Source: Pseudomonadota bacterium (GTDB lineage: Bacteria; Pseudomonadota; Gammaproteobacteria; Burkholderiales; Burkholderiaceae_D). From it: a stretch of DNA of 28,272 nt. Where the stretch lies: NCBI GenBank assembly GCA_023422955.1, contig JAFAGG010000053.1:1-28272 (forward strand). The letters run 5' to 3'. The notes below the pieces were generated by a model. The model saw only the letters and a program-made list of their open reading frames with translations. It did no database searches and had not been told where the DNA came from. A program made the position numbers and the translations under genes. The stretch's first letter is position 1; each line of letters opens with the position of its first letter. Positions 15,809 to 23,466 of the stretch are shown piece after piece.

Positions 15809-16734
15809 AGGCCTGGATTCGCCAGCATCGCTTTGCCCTGCGTGACGCACTGACCCGCCTGCGCAAAACCCCGGCCACCTTCTTTTTCAATGTGCTGGTC
15901 ATCGCGATTGCGCTGACGCTGCCGTTTGCCGGCCTGACACTGCTGGAAAATCTGCGGCCGGTCGGCAAGCAACTGGTGGTCGAACCGGAAATCAGCATAT
16001 TCCTGGCCATGGAAACTCCCCGCGAACGCGCGCGCGAACTGGCAACCGATATCGAACGCATCGTTCAGCAGCAGGAATTGAAAGGCAAACTCCACTTCAT
16101 TTCGCGCGAAACGGCGCTGGCCAACCTGCAGGAACGCACGGGACTTTCCGAAACGGTAGCGGCCCTGGGCAGCAATCCACTGCCCGACGGTTATGTGCTC
16201 ACCATCAGCAATCTCGACCAGCTGGCCGATTCTTCCCGCATCGATACCGTGGCGACCCAGTTGAAATCCGTGTCCGGCGTCGATCATGTTCAGGTGGATT
16301 CCGCCTGGATCAAGCGCCTGACAGCCTTGACGCGCGTCTTGCGACTTTTGCTGATCCTGCTGGCGGCCACCCTTGCCGTGGTGGTGATCGCCGTCGTATT
16401 CAACACGGTGCGCTTGCAGGTAATGACGCAACAGGAGGAAATCGCCATTTCCCGCCTGGTCGGTGCCACCGACGGTTTTATCTATCGTCCGTTTTACTAC
16501 GGCGGCGCCTTGTTAGGCCTGAGTGCCGGTATCGTGGCGCTGGGAGGGGTAGCGCTTTCATTGCAGCCGCTCAACACCGCACTGGCCGAGTTTGCCCATC
16601 TTTATGCCACCGATTTCCGCATCTTCCCTCTTTCACTCGGCATTTCGCTAAGCTTGATAGCAGGAACTGCCGCCTTGGGCTTTATTGGCGCCCTGCTTTC
16701 CGTAAGAAGGCATTTGGCGAAATTGAACGGATAG
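15805..16734 (+). CDS. ftsX: Cell division protein FtsX
   Basis: FtsX is the membrane subunit of the FtsEX complex. The 309-residue protein has a cytoplasmic N-terminus, a first membrane segment (about residues 25-50), a periplasmic domain of roughly 120 residues that would contact amidase activators, and three C-terminal segments around LLLILLAATLAVVVIAVVF, GALLGLSAGIVALGG and SLIAGTAALGFIGALL. AGGAG precedes the start inside ftsE. The TAG stop itself forms part of a strong hairpin (16729-16753). Confidence 0.96.
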   Translation: MKAWIRQHRFALRDALTRLRKTPATFFFNVLVIAIALTLPFAGLTLLENLRPVGKQLVVEPEISIFLAMETPRERARELATDIERIVQQQELKGKLHFISRETALANLQERTGLSETVAALGSNPLPDGYVLTISNLDQLADSSRIDTVATQLKSVSGVDHVQVDSAWIKRLTALTRVLRLLLILLAATLAVVVIAVVFNTVRLQVMTQQEEIAISRLVGATDGFIYRPFYYGGALLGLSAGIVALGGVALSLQPLNTALAEFAHLYATDFRIFPLSLGISLSLIAGTAALGFIGALLSVRRHLAKLNG

Positions 16735-16753
16735 CGGTTATTGACCGCTATCC
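16729..16753 (+). terminator. Hairpin at the ftsX stop, probable operon terminator
   Basis: A perfect 10-bp stem, GGATAGCGGT / ACCGCTATCC, with a 5-nt loop contains the ftsX stop codon TAG in its left arm. The downstream tract is T-rich but broken (TTATGTAGTTCTT). It probably ends the ftsYEX transcript, perhaps incompletely. An 11-bp imperfect tandem repeat (TTATGTAGTTC, TTATGCAGTTC) follows directly. Confidence 0.6.
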
Positions 16754-16808
16754 TTATGTAGTTCTTATGCAGTTCTTGTTTGCTTTCCCTGCAATAAGTT
16801 CTGCTTTT

Positions 16809-16831
16809 CAGAAAAGAATTCTTCTTTTCTG
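16809..16831. repeat. AT-rich palindrome in the rpoH upstream region
   Basis: CAGAAAAGAA-TTC-TTCTTTTCTG is a perfect 10-bp-arm palindrome. The left arm can also pair with an upstream TTCTGCTTTTC copy, giving an alternative hairpin. A third small hairpin, GGCATT-TACC-AATGCC, follows at 16874-16889. These may be regulatory sites for rpoH or remnants of transcription end signals of ftsX. Confidence 0.35.
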
Positions 16832-16938
16832 ACCTATCGCAACTTTCATCCCTCAATTTGCTCTAATTTGATTGGCATTTACCAATGCCCTTTCATTAAG
16901 CAATAGCAAACATCTATGGGCAACATTAATTTGTGGGC

Positions 16939-16965
16939 TTAGCACTCCTCCTCGGAGAGTGCTAA
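16939..16965 (+). promoter_or_regulatory. Perfect CIRCE element (HrcA operator) in the rpoH promoter
   Basis: TTAGCACTC-N9-GAGTGCTAA matches the CIRCE consensus at every position, including the 9-base spacer. The -10 box TAATAT (16963-16968) overlaps its right arm, and TTAGCA in the left arm sits 18 bases upstream where a -35 box would be. HrcA bound here should block rpoH transcription. The element lies about 75 bases before the rpoH start. The hrcA gene itself is not in the window. Confidence 0.93.
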
Positions 16966-17039
16966 TATAGATGAAAACGCTGGCGGCTTGCCTTTGGGGA
17001 GCCGATCAGATCTTGTGTTGATAAAGCAAGGAGAACACG

Positions 17040-17939
17040 ATGAATGCATCACTCGCCTCTACCGCGCTGATTCCCAGCGGCCAGAATGCGTTGGCGCTCG
17101 GGTTTTCCGGCAGCCTGGGCAATATTGACGCCTATATTTCGGCAGTCAACCGCATGCCCATGCTTAGCCAGGAAGAAGAAGTGTCGCTGGCACGGCAATA
17201 CCGCGAGCAGAACAATCTGGCCGCGGCCCAATCCATGGTCCTGTCGCATCTGCGGCTGGTGGTTTCGATTGCCCGCGGCTATTTGGGCTATGGCTTGCCG
17301 CATGCCGATCTTATCCAGGAAGGCAATATCGGCCTGATGAAGGCCGTCAAGCGCTTCGATCCGGAGCAGGGCGTGCGCCTGGTGTCTTATGCCATCCACT
17401 GGATCAAGGCCGAGATCCATGAATACATCCTGAAGAACTGGCGCTTGGTCAAAGTGGCGACCACTAAAGCCCAGCGCAAGCTTTTCTTCAACCTGCGCAG
17501 CCACAAGGAAGGCCTGGAAACCATGTCGCCAACCCAAGTGCAGGAACTGGCGAAAACACTGAATGTGAAACCGGAAGAAGTGGTGGAAATGGAAACCCGC
17601 TTGTCCGGCCACGATGTCGCGCTGGAAGCCTCTTCCGATGACGAAGACGACAAGTTCACACCCATTGCTTATCTGTCCACGGTAACGGAAGAACCGACCC
17701 GGGTGATGGAAGCCAAGCAGTATGATCGCCTGCAATCCGAAGGACTGGAAACGGCACTGGGCAAACTGGATGATCGTTCGCGACGCATCGTGGAAGCCCG
17801 CTGGTTGGCCAATGACGACGGCAGCGGCGCCACCCTGCATGAACTGGCCACTGAATTCGGCGTATCGGCCGAACGCATCCGCCAGATCGAAGCCAGCGCC
17901 TTGAAGAAAATGCGCAGTGCGCTGGGCAGTTACGTTTAA
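17040..17939 (+). CDS. rpoH: RNA polymerase heat-shock sigma factor (sigma-32)
   Basis: RpoH directs RNA polymerase to heat-shock promoters. The 299-residue protein has sigma region 1.2/2 (MLSQEEEVSLARQYRE, LRLVVSIARGYLGYGLPHAD, QEGNIGLMKAVKRFD, SYAIHWIKAEIHEYIL), the diagnostic RpoH box QRKLFFNLR at residues 145-153 used for FtsH/DnaK-dependent turnover, and region 4 with helix-turn-helix TLHELATEFGVSAERIRQIE. AAGGAG lies six bases before the ATG. Transcription is likely repressed by HrcA through the perfect CIRCE site upstream. It is monocistronic: a terminator follows after 21 bases. Confidence 0.98.
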   Translation: MNASLASTALIPSGQNALALGFSGSLGNIDAYISAVNRMPMLSQEEEVSLARQYREQNNLAAAQSMVLSHLRLVVSIARGYLGYGLPHADLIQEGNIGLMKAVKRFDPEQGVRLVSYAIHWIKAEIHEYILKNWRLVKVATTKAQRKLFFNLRSHKEGLETMSPTQVQELAKTLNVKPEEVVEMETRLSGHDVALEASSDDEDDKFTPIAYLSTVTEEPTRVMEAKQYDRLQSEGLETALGKLDDRSRRIVEARWLANDDGSGATLHELATEFGVSAERIRQIEASALKKMRSALGSYV

Positions 17940-17960
17940 GCTTCCTGATCCGCCTACAAA

Positions 17961-17995
17961 ACAAAAAAGAGCGTCCTTGAGACGCTCTTTTTGTT
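17961..17995. terminator. Bidirectional terminator between rpoH and the SCO1 gene
   Basis: The stem AAAAAGAGCGTC / GACGCTCTTTTT with a 5-nt loop has T-runs on both strands. It stops rpoH on the plus strand and the SURF1-to-SCO1 operon on the minus strand. Confidence 0.94.
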
Positions 17996-18020
17996 TGGCT
18001 ATACCAATAAGATGGAAGGA

Positions 18021-18656
18021 TTAAGCCTTCTCAGCCAGCAACACTTTCAAATCACTGGCAATGGGTTCCGCTCCCTGTCCGTGGCGCACGAACAAGCGAA
18101 TGCGACCTTGCGTGTCGAATACGTAGCTGCCCGAGGTGTGATTCATGGTGTAGCTGCCGGCTTCCTTGCCAGGCACCTTTTCATAGAACACTTTGAAATC
18201 CTTCATCACCTTCTCGAAAGACTCCTTATCCGCAGCAGTCAGGCCCACGAAGCGCTTATCAAAAGCCGGCACATACTGCGCGAGCAGCTCCGGCGTATCG
18301 CGCTCCGGATCGACCGTAATGAAGAGCACCTGCACCTGTTCTGCAGCCGGTCCCAAGGACTCCATTACGCTGGCCATCTCAGCCATGGTAGTGGGACACA
18401 CATCGGGACAGTACATGTAGCCGAAGAATATCAGCACTGCCTTGCCCCGATAATCGGCCAGCGTACGCGGCTGACCGGTATGGTCAATCAGCGCGAAATC
18501 GCTCGCATAGGGCAGACCGGTAAGATCGGTATTCTTGAAGGGGGAGTTGACGGGAGAAAGCATCATTTGCTCACCCCCTTGCTGTTGCCCGTCGCAGCCG
18601 CTCAAGAAAAGAAGGCCTGCCATTACTGCGGGCAATATGACTTTAAATCGGAACAT
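18021..18656 (-). CDS. SCO1/SenC-family copper chaperone lipoprotein
   Basis: SCO proteins deliver copper to, or reduce the cysteines of, the CuA site in oxidase subunit II. The 211-residue protein has a lipoprotein signal (lipobox LSGC, C21), a thioredoxin-like fold, the copper ligands CPDVC (C83, C87) and H173 in MNHTSGSY. It is therefore anchored on the periplasmic side of the inner membrane. I chose the ATG at 18656 because it gives a proper lipoprotein signal; the frame is open to 18713. The start lies inside the last codons of ctaB (14-base overlap), so translation is coupled and it is last in the operon. Confidence 0.95.
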   Translation of the reverse strand: MFRFKVILPAVMAGLLFLSGCDGQQQGGEQMMLSPVNSPFKNTDLTGLPYASDFALIDHTGQPRTLADYRGKAVLIFFGYMYCPDVCPTTMAEMASVMESLGPAAEQVQVLFITVDPERDTPELLAQYVPAFDKRFVGLTAADKESFEKVMKDFKVFYEKVPGKEAGSYTMNHTSGSYVFDTQGRIRLFVRHGQGAEPIASDLKVLLAEKA

Positions 18657-19539
18657 AGTGATCAACCAGCAGCGCTGCAAAAAGTAACGACAAATAAATA
18701 ATGGAATAGGCAAACATCTTGCGTGCTATCAAATCTGTGTAATGGCGATAAACCTGCCATGCATACCACAGGAAAATCGCACCCAGCACCATTGCGCTGC
18801 CTAGATAAATAACACCGCTCATCTTCACTGCAAACGGCAGCAGCGTGGTTCCCACCAGAGCAATCGAATACAGCCAGATATGAAACTGCGTCAACTCGGG
18901 ACCATGCGTAATCGGCAGCATAGGCAAACCTGACTTCGCATAATCGTCGCGACGGTACAGCGCAAGCGACCAGAAGTGCGGCGGCGTCCAGATGAAGATG
19001 ATCAGCACCAATATCCACGCCTGCATAGGCACATCGTTGGCCACTGCAGCCCAGCCCAGTGCAGGCGGCATTGCACCTGAGAGGCCGCCGATCACGATGT
19101 TCTGCGGCGTGGCCGGTTTCAGGATGATGGTATAGATGACCGCATAACCGACGAAGGTGGCGAAGGTCAGCCACATGGTCAGCGGATTGACCAGGTTATA
19201 CAGCACCCACATGCCGAGGCCGCCTATCACGCCGGAAAACATCAGCGTCTGCGGCACCGTGATTTCGCCGCGCGCCATCGGGCGGCGTGCAGTACGTGCC
19301 ATGCGCGAATCGATTTCGCGCTCGACCAGGCAGTTCACCGCGAACGCCGCGCCAGCCAGCAGCCATATGCCTATCGTCGCCGCCACGACCACATTCCAGT
19401 CCGGTAACGTCGGGCTCGCGAGGAACATGCCGATCACGGCACAGAACACCGCAAGCTGCGTGACACGCGGCTTGGTCAAGGCCCAATACTGGGCAAAACG
19501 GTTCGGAGTAATGGTAAGCGTAGTCATGTTGCGATTCAT
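18643..19539 (-). CDS. ctaB: Protoheme IX farnesyltransferase (heme O synthase)
   Basis: CtaB (CyoE) adds a farnesyl group to heme B to give heme O, the substrate of CtaA. The 298-residue polytopic membrane protein carries the UbiA-family prenyltransferase motif NCLVEREIDSRMARTARRP at residues 69-87 and the second Asp-rich loop YRRDDYAKSGLPMLP. Its ATG overlaps the ctaA stop (ATGA); an ATG four codons later is possible. It sits between ctaA and SCO1, so heme and copper supply for the oxidase are made from one transcript. Confidence 0.97.
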   Translation of the reverse strand: MNRNMTTLTITPNRFAQYWALTKPRVTQLAVFCAVIGMFLASPTLPDWNVVVAATIGIWLLAGAAFAVNCLVEREIDSRMARTARRPMARGEITVPQTLMFSGVIGGLGMWVLYNLVNPLTMWLTFATFVGYAVIYTIILKPATPQNIVIGGLSGAMPPALGWAAVANDVPMQAWILVLIIFIWTPPHFWSLALYRRDDYAKSGLPMLPITHGPELTQFHIWLYSIALVGTTLLPFAVKMSGVIYLGSAMVLGAIFLWYAWQVYRHYTDLIARKMFAYSIIYLSLLFAALLVDHYVPI

Positions 19540-20651
19540 GCAGCCGACAAGCGTGTTGGCACAGTGTTAGCAGTTGCCGCTTCAGCCGTCCAGCGAGTGC
19601 GGTAGTTTAACATGACGAGCAGCAGCACGAGCAGCGCAGCGCCGCCGTTATGCATGACTGCCAGCGCCAACGGCCACTCCAGGAAAATAGTGGCGACGCC
19701 GGTAAAGAATTGCAAGGCGAGCGCAGCAAGCAGCCAGTTGCCCAGCTTTTCCAGTCCGGCGATTTTTCGTGCTCGATAGGCAAGCCATCCGAGCAGGGCG
19801 ATGACGATGAATGCAAACATGCGGTGCGTCCAGTGTATGGCCACCAGCGCAGCAAACGGCATGTAGTCGCCGCCGCGCGTCTTGCCCAGTTCGCGCCACA
19901 GCGAGAAGCCATGCTCGAAATCCATTTCGGGAATCAGTTGGCCTTGGCACAAGGGGAAATCGGAACAGGCCAGCACAGCGTAATTGGTACTGACCCAGCC
20001 GCCGAGCGCGATTTGTATCGTCAGCACCATCAACGCAATCAGTGCCGGCACGCGCAAGGCAACTCCTTGCGGCGCGACGAATGCGGATTCATTCTGGCGC
20101 ATGCCCATCCATACCAGCATGGCCAGCAAGCCCATGCCCAGCAGCAGATGGATGGTGACGATCACCGGCTGCAGCTTCATGGTCACCGTCCACGCGCCGA
20201 ACGCGCCCTGCACGCAGACAAAGATTAACAAGGCAGTCGGAAGTCCGGGCGCAAAGCGCAGATCCTGCCTGGCCGATTTCAGCCAGCGACGCCATGCGAT
20301 GATCATGATGGCGATGATCAGAACGCCGACGCCCATCGCGAAATAGCGATGCAGCATTTCTATCCAGGCTTTCATGACAGTCACGGGACCATCGGGCATC
20401 AGTGCTTCAGCAGCGCGGATATCGGACATCGCCTGCCACGGATTGGCCTGGCCGAAACAGCCGGGCCAGTCGGGACAACCCAGCCCGGAATCCGTCAGGC
20501 GCGTGAAAGCGCCGAACATGATCAGGTCGAAAGTGAAGAAGACCGTGGCCCACACCAGTTTCTTGTACTTGTTGGCGTTGTTCGAGACCCAGATCATCGT
20601 CAGCGGTATCATCGCGACGAACAAGCCCTTGATTGCCAATTGCATCAGCAT
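19536..20651 (-). CDS. ctaA: Heme A synthase (COX15/CtaA family)
   Basis: CtaA oxidises the C8 methyl of heme O to give heme A. The 371-residue, roughly eight-helix membrane protein shows the family motif GAFTRLTDSGLGCPDWPGCFG (shown here as two parts: GAFTRLTDSG and LGCPDWPGCFG), with cysteines near residues 59 and 65. Heme-ligand histidines occur in MLHRYFAM (H101), TIHLLLGM, IHWTHRMF and VMHNGGA. The ATG at 20651 has AGG six bases upstream; an ATG two codons later is possible. It starts seven bases after the SCO-like gene and overlaps ctaB. Confidence 0.96.
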   Translation of the reverse strand: MLMQLAIKGLFVAMIPLTMIWVSNNANKYKKLVWATVFFTFDLIMFGAFTRLTDSGLGCPDWPGCFGQANPWQAMSDIRAAEALMPDGPVTVMKAWIEMLHRYFAMGVGVLIIAIMIIAWRRWLKSARQDLRFAPGLPTALLIFVCVQGAFGAWTVTMKLQPVIVTIHLLLGMGLLAMLVWMGMRQNESAFVAPQGVALRVPALIALMVLTIQIALGGWVSTNYAVLACSDFPLCQGQLIPEMDFEHGFSLWRELGKTRGGDYMPFAALVAIHWTHRMFAFIVIALLGWLAYRARKIAGLEKLGNWLLAALALQFFTGVATIFLEWPLALAVMHNGGAALLVLLLVMLNYRTRWTAEAATANTVPTRLSAA

Positions 20652-20658
20652 GACCGGC

Positions 20659-21252
20659 CTACCCTATACTTGAAGCTCTCAGCAACTTGCCGATATCCCG
20701 CTTCACGCGGCTTGGATCGGCATCCTTGGGCCAGCGCATCATCAGATTGCTCCGCGGGTCGATCATGTACATATGATCCGCGATGTTTGCCCCCTGCTCC
20801 ACCGGCAACCAGGCCTGCAGCGTTTCAGGGGCGACGCGCAGCATATGCGTACCTTCATAATCGGCTTTCACCTGCTCCGGCACGGGCGCATCATCGGTAA
20901 TCAGCCATACACGTTCGATGCGATCCATTTCCTTGCCCTGCGCAGTACGCAACTGGCGCATCTCGTACAACTGGCGGTTGCAGGTTTCGTCGCAGGCGCC
21001 GCCATCGACATTCAGCATGATCCACTTGCCTTCGAACGCCTTCAATGCCGATGGCTTGCCATCGAGATCGCTCATGGCAAGTTCAGGCATAGGATGCTGG
21101 CGTGGATCGAGAATGTCGCCGTAATTGGTCCGCCCTTCCGGCTTGACCACGTAATACATCAGGTAAGAAAGGATCATGGGCGCGGCGCACACGAGAATAA
21201 CCACCAGCAGTTTCCACCGGCCGCGATGCTGTTGTTGCTTACTTGCTTGCAC
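20659..21252 (-). CDS. SCO-like membrane-anchored protein with CxxxC
   Basis: This 197-residue protein has one N-terminal membrane helix (about residues 13-35) and a periplasmic domain that resembles a degenerate SCO/thioredoxin fold: a FEGKWIMLNVDGGACDETC segment with C87 and C91, RVWLITDD as the next strand, and DHMYMIDPRSNLMMRWP with H160. The CxxxC plus later His matches the copper site of SCO proteins, though the overall sequence is divergent and proteins like it are usually annotated only as hypothetical cytochrome oxidase-associated proteins. It starts with GTG at 21252 (AGGA upstream) inside the end of the SURF1 gene and is seven bases from ctaA. The context points to oxidase assembly; copper binding is inferred. 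Confidence 0.88.
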   Translation of the reverse strand: MQASKQQQHRGRWKLLVVILVCAAPMILSYLMYYVVKPEGRTNYGDILDPRQHPMPELAMSDLDGKPSALKAFEGKWIMLNVDGGACDETCNRQLYEMRQLRTAQGKEMDRIERVWLITDDAPVPEQVKADYEGTHMLRVAPETLQAWLPVEQGANIADHMYMIDPRSNLMMRWPKDADPSRVKRDIGKLLRASSIG

Positions 21253-21952
21253 GTCTGAATCCTGTCACAAGATAAAAAATTAGCGCCGTGGCAGCCAGTC
21301 CATACCACTGAAACGCATAGCCCAGATGCTTCTCGATACCTGCCGACGGCTGCGGCCAGTCGCGCACCAGGCGATCGCCGGTGTCGCTGGTCTGCTCGAT
21401 GACGATGGGTAGCAAGGTCAAACCGCTGGCTTTTGCAAAAGCTTCTATATCGACATTCAGCACAATCGAGCCGGGCTGCAATGGCGGCGGATCACCGAGT
21501 TGCAATAATTGCCCGGTCCTTTGTCGTGCAACGCCTTCGATTTCCACGGCGCCGTCTGAGTTCTCCACAGCAGGAACGCGAAACCGGTCGGCCGGATCAC
21601 GCGGTGCCCAGCCACGCACAACAAGCACATGGCGATCGGACTCGGCAATTCGCATGGGCATCACCACATAAAATCCGGCAACGCCATTATGAGGACGATT
21701 GTCCAGATAGATTGTCCATTGCGGCAGAAATTCCCCGGCGACAAGAATTTTACGATACTCGAGCTCTTGAGGCGATACGGAAGCGGAATCCAGCTTCATG
21801 GCCGGCATCGTCGAACGCTGTTCGATACGCTGCGCTATGGCCTCCTTCTCGTCGGCCCGGCGCATTTGCCATTGTCCGGCAGTGATGCCGATTGCCATGA
21901 CAAGCAATACGGCAAAAAACGGAATCCACCTGATGCGAAACTTGATTGGCAT
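21239..21952 (-). CDS. SURF1-family cytochrome oxidase assembly protein
   Basis: SURF1 proteins help insert heme A into oxidase subunit I. The 237-residue protein has the family layout: an N-terminal helix (WIPFFAVLLVMAIGITAGQW) directly followed by the conserved QWQMRRADEKEA, a central periplasmic domain (LEYRKILVAGEF, IYLDNRPHNGVAGFYVV, VLVVRGWAPRD) and a C-terminal helix preceded by HLGYAFQWYGLA. It is the first gene of the second oxidase-assembly set and is divergent from the DUF2909 gene across 70 bases. It has no obvious ribosome binding site. Confidence 0.96.
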   Translation of the reverse strand: MPIKFRIRWIPFFAVLLVMAIGITAGQWQMRRADEKEAIAQRIEQRSTMPAMKLDSASVSPQELEYRKILVAGEFLPQWTIYLDNRPHNGVAGFYVVMPMRIAESDRHVLVVRGWAPRDPADRFRVPAVENSDGAVEIEGVARQRTGQLLQLGDPPPLQPGSIVLNVDIEAFAKASGLTLLPIVIEQTSDTGDRLVRDWPQPSAGIEKHLGYAFQWYGLAATALIFYLVTGFRRASK

Positions 21953-22022
21953 TACAATATCGCTTTAATCGCTATCACCGGTCATACAAGGCGCCGCTTC
22001 TCTTCCGCCAGACTGCCTCATC

Positions 22023-22223
22023 ATGAAAATCTTAGTTCCTATCGCCTTTATTCTCATCCTGGGCAGCCTCGGTTCCGCGCTTTTTTTCTTGATGCGCGAC
22101 CAAGGAAAAAGCAATCGCACGGTCAAGTCCCTGGCTTATCGCGTTGGATTTTCGGTCGCACTCTTTGTGCTGATATTGGTGGCACACCATTTTGGCATGA
22201 TCCAGCCCACCGGCCTTCGCTGA
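22023..22223 (+). CDS. Twin-transmembrane protein, DUF2909-like
   Basis: This 66-residue protein has two hydrophobic helices (about residues 3-24 and 40-57) joined by a short basic loop RDQGKSNRTVKSLAYRVGFS. Proteins of this size and pattern, sitting in beta- and gammaproteobacterial cytochrome oxidase loci between SURF1 and ctaE, are assigned to DUF2909 and have no known function. It runs opposite to all surrounding oxidase genes, has its own divergent promoter region shared with SURF1, and ends 35 bases before a bidirectional terminator. A role in oxidase assembly or stability is suggested by location only. Confidence 0.82.
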   Translation: MKILVPIAFILILGSLGSALFFLMRDQGKSNRTVKSLAYRVGFSVALFVLILVAHHFGMIQPTGLR

Positions 22224-22258
22224 CTCGTTTTCAACGATTTCATTTTGACCCTATCAGC

Positions 22259-22288
22259 AAAAAAGCCGCACCGAAGTGCGGCTTTTTT
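22259..22288. terminator. Bidirectional terminator between the DUF2909 gene and ctaE
   Basis: The stem AAAAAAGCCGCA / TGCGGCTTTTTT with a 6-nt loop has T-runs on both strands. It ends the DUF2909 gene on the plus strand and the ctaC-to-ctaE operon on the minus strand. Confidence 0.94.
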
Positions 22289-22310
22289 CATTGATGCAGG
22301 CAGCTTTGCC

Positions 22311-23174
22311 TTACATCCAGTACACAACGATATACAGCCCGAGCCACACCACGTCAACAAAGTGCCAGTACCATGCGGCGCCTTCGAAGGCGAAGTGATT
22401 ATCAGCCGTGAAGTGTCCCTTGATCAGGCGATACAACACCACTGCCAGCATGATGCCGCCAACCGTCACGTGGAAACCGTGGAAACCGGTCAACATGAAG
22501 AAGGTGGAACCGTAGATACCGGAAGTGAGCTTCAGGTTCAGGTCGCGATAGGCATGGATGTATTCATACGACTGCACGCACATGAAGATGGCGCCCAGCA
22601 GCACGGTCAAAGCCAGCCATACGATGGCCTTGTTGCGATTGTTGGCACGCAGCGCGTGGTGCGAGATGGTCAGCGTCACACCGGATGCCAGCAGCAAGGC
22701 GGTATTGATGGTCGGCAGCCAGAACGGCCCCATGGTATTGAACGACTCAACGATGCCTGCCGGACCGACGTTTGGCCAGTTTCCAGCAAAATCCGGCCAT
22801 ATAAACTTGTGGTCCAGATCGGCGAGCCACGGCATGGAAATGCTGCGGGCATAGAAAAGCGCACCGAAGAATGCTGCAAAGAACATCACTTCGGAGAAGA
22901 TGAACCAGCTCATACTCCAGCGATAGGAGAGATCGATACGGCGGTTGTACAGTCCGCTTTCCGACTCGTGGATGGACTCGCCAAACCAGCCGTACAACAC
23001 GCAGAAGAAGGCCAGCAGACCTGCGTAGAACACGTACATGCCCCAGTTGGCGTCATTCACCCATGCGGAAGCGCCGATCATCACGGTCAGCAGGGATGCG
23101 CCGGCCAGGATCGGCCACTTGGATGGCCCCGGCACAAAATAATATGGCGCACTAGCGTGTTGTTGAGAACTCAT
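22311..23174 (-). CDS. ctaE: Cytochrome c oxidase subunit III
   Basis: Subunit III of the aa3/caa3 oxidase stabilises proton uptake in the core. The 287-residue protein has seven membrane helices and the family signatures SWFIFSEVMFFAAFFGALFY, GPFWLPTINTALLLASG, TGFHGFHVTVGG and AFEGAAWYWHFVDVVWL. The start is the ATG at 23174 with GGAG six bases upstream; an in-frame ATG two codons earlier is part of that signal. It is the last gene of the operon and is followed by a terminator after 22 bases. It is 70 bases from the DUF2970 gene. Confidence 0.97.
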   Translation of the reverse strand: MSSQQHASAPYYFVPGPSKWPILAGASLLTVMIGASAWVNDANWGMYVFYAGLLAFFCVLYGWFGESIHESESGLYNRRIDLSYRWSMSWFIFSEVMFFAAFFGALFYARSISMPWLADLDHKFIWPDFAGNWPNVGPAGIVESFNTMGPFWLPTINTALLLASGVTLTISHHALRANNRNKAIVWLALTVLLGAIFMCVQSYEYIHAYRDLNLKLTSGIYGSTFFMLTGFHGFHVTVGGIMLAVVLYRLIKGHFTADNHFAFEGAAWYWHFVDVVWLGLYIVVYWM

Positions 23175-23244
23175 CTCCATCTCCAAGGTTCAAGATCGTC
23201 GGAAACACCGTACTTCCGACACATCAATTAAGCAAAATTCTTTT

Positions 23245-23466
23245 TTACTGCGCAACGATGAAGTTCACCAGCATTGCCAGAAAAACCATCGACATCATTG
23301 CACCCAGCAAGCCTACGAAAACTGCAGGCACTGGATTCAGTTGTGCTACGCCCTTCTCGTACCTGCTCTTTTTTCGCACACCCAGGAATGCCAACAACAC
23401 TGCGGTGACCGTAGCGAAAAATCCGCCGCCGGGTGATGTCGGCCCTTCCTTTACCTGCTTTTTCAA
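23245..23466 (-). CDS. DUF2970-family small membrane protein
   Basis: This 73-residue protein has two hydrophobic stretches (FFATVTAVLLAFLGV and AVFVGLLGAMMSMVFLAMLV) separated by the conserved RKKSRYEKGVAQLNPV, the hallmark of DUF2970 proteins found near oxidase genes in betaproteobacteria. It begins with TTG overlapping the ctaG stop (TTGA); no ATG or GTG in frame gives a full-length protein, so TTG is the likely start. It sits between ctaG and ctaE, suggesting a role in oxidase assembly or as an accessory subunit, but the function is not known. Confidence 0.87.
   Translation of the reverse strand: MKKQVKEGPTSPGGGFFATVTAVLLAFLGVRKKSRYEKGVAQLNPVPAVFVGLLGAMMSMVFLAMLVNFIVAQ

Larger units (their letters stand above)
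16735..17039. other. rpoH upstream regulatory stretch
   Basis: These 305 bases hold no coding region. In order they contain the end of the ftsX hairpin, a tandem 11-bp repeat, the 23-bp palindrome, a small hairpin at 16874-16889, the CIRCE element and its overlapping promoter, and a 5' leader of about 65 bases. A CGGCT/AGCCG stem (16984-17004) precedes the strong ribosome binding site AAGGAG of rpoH. Confidence 0.6.
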
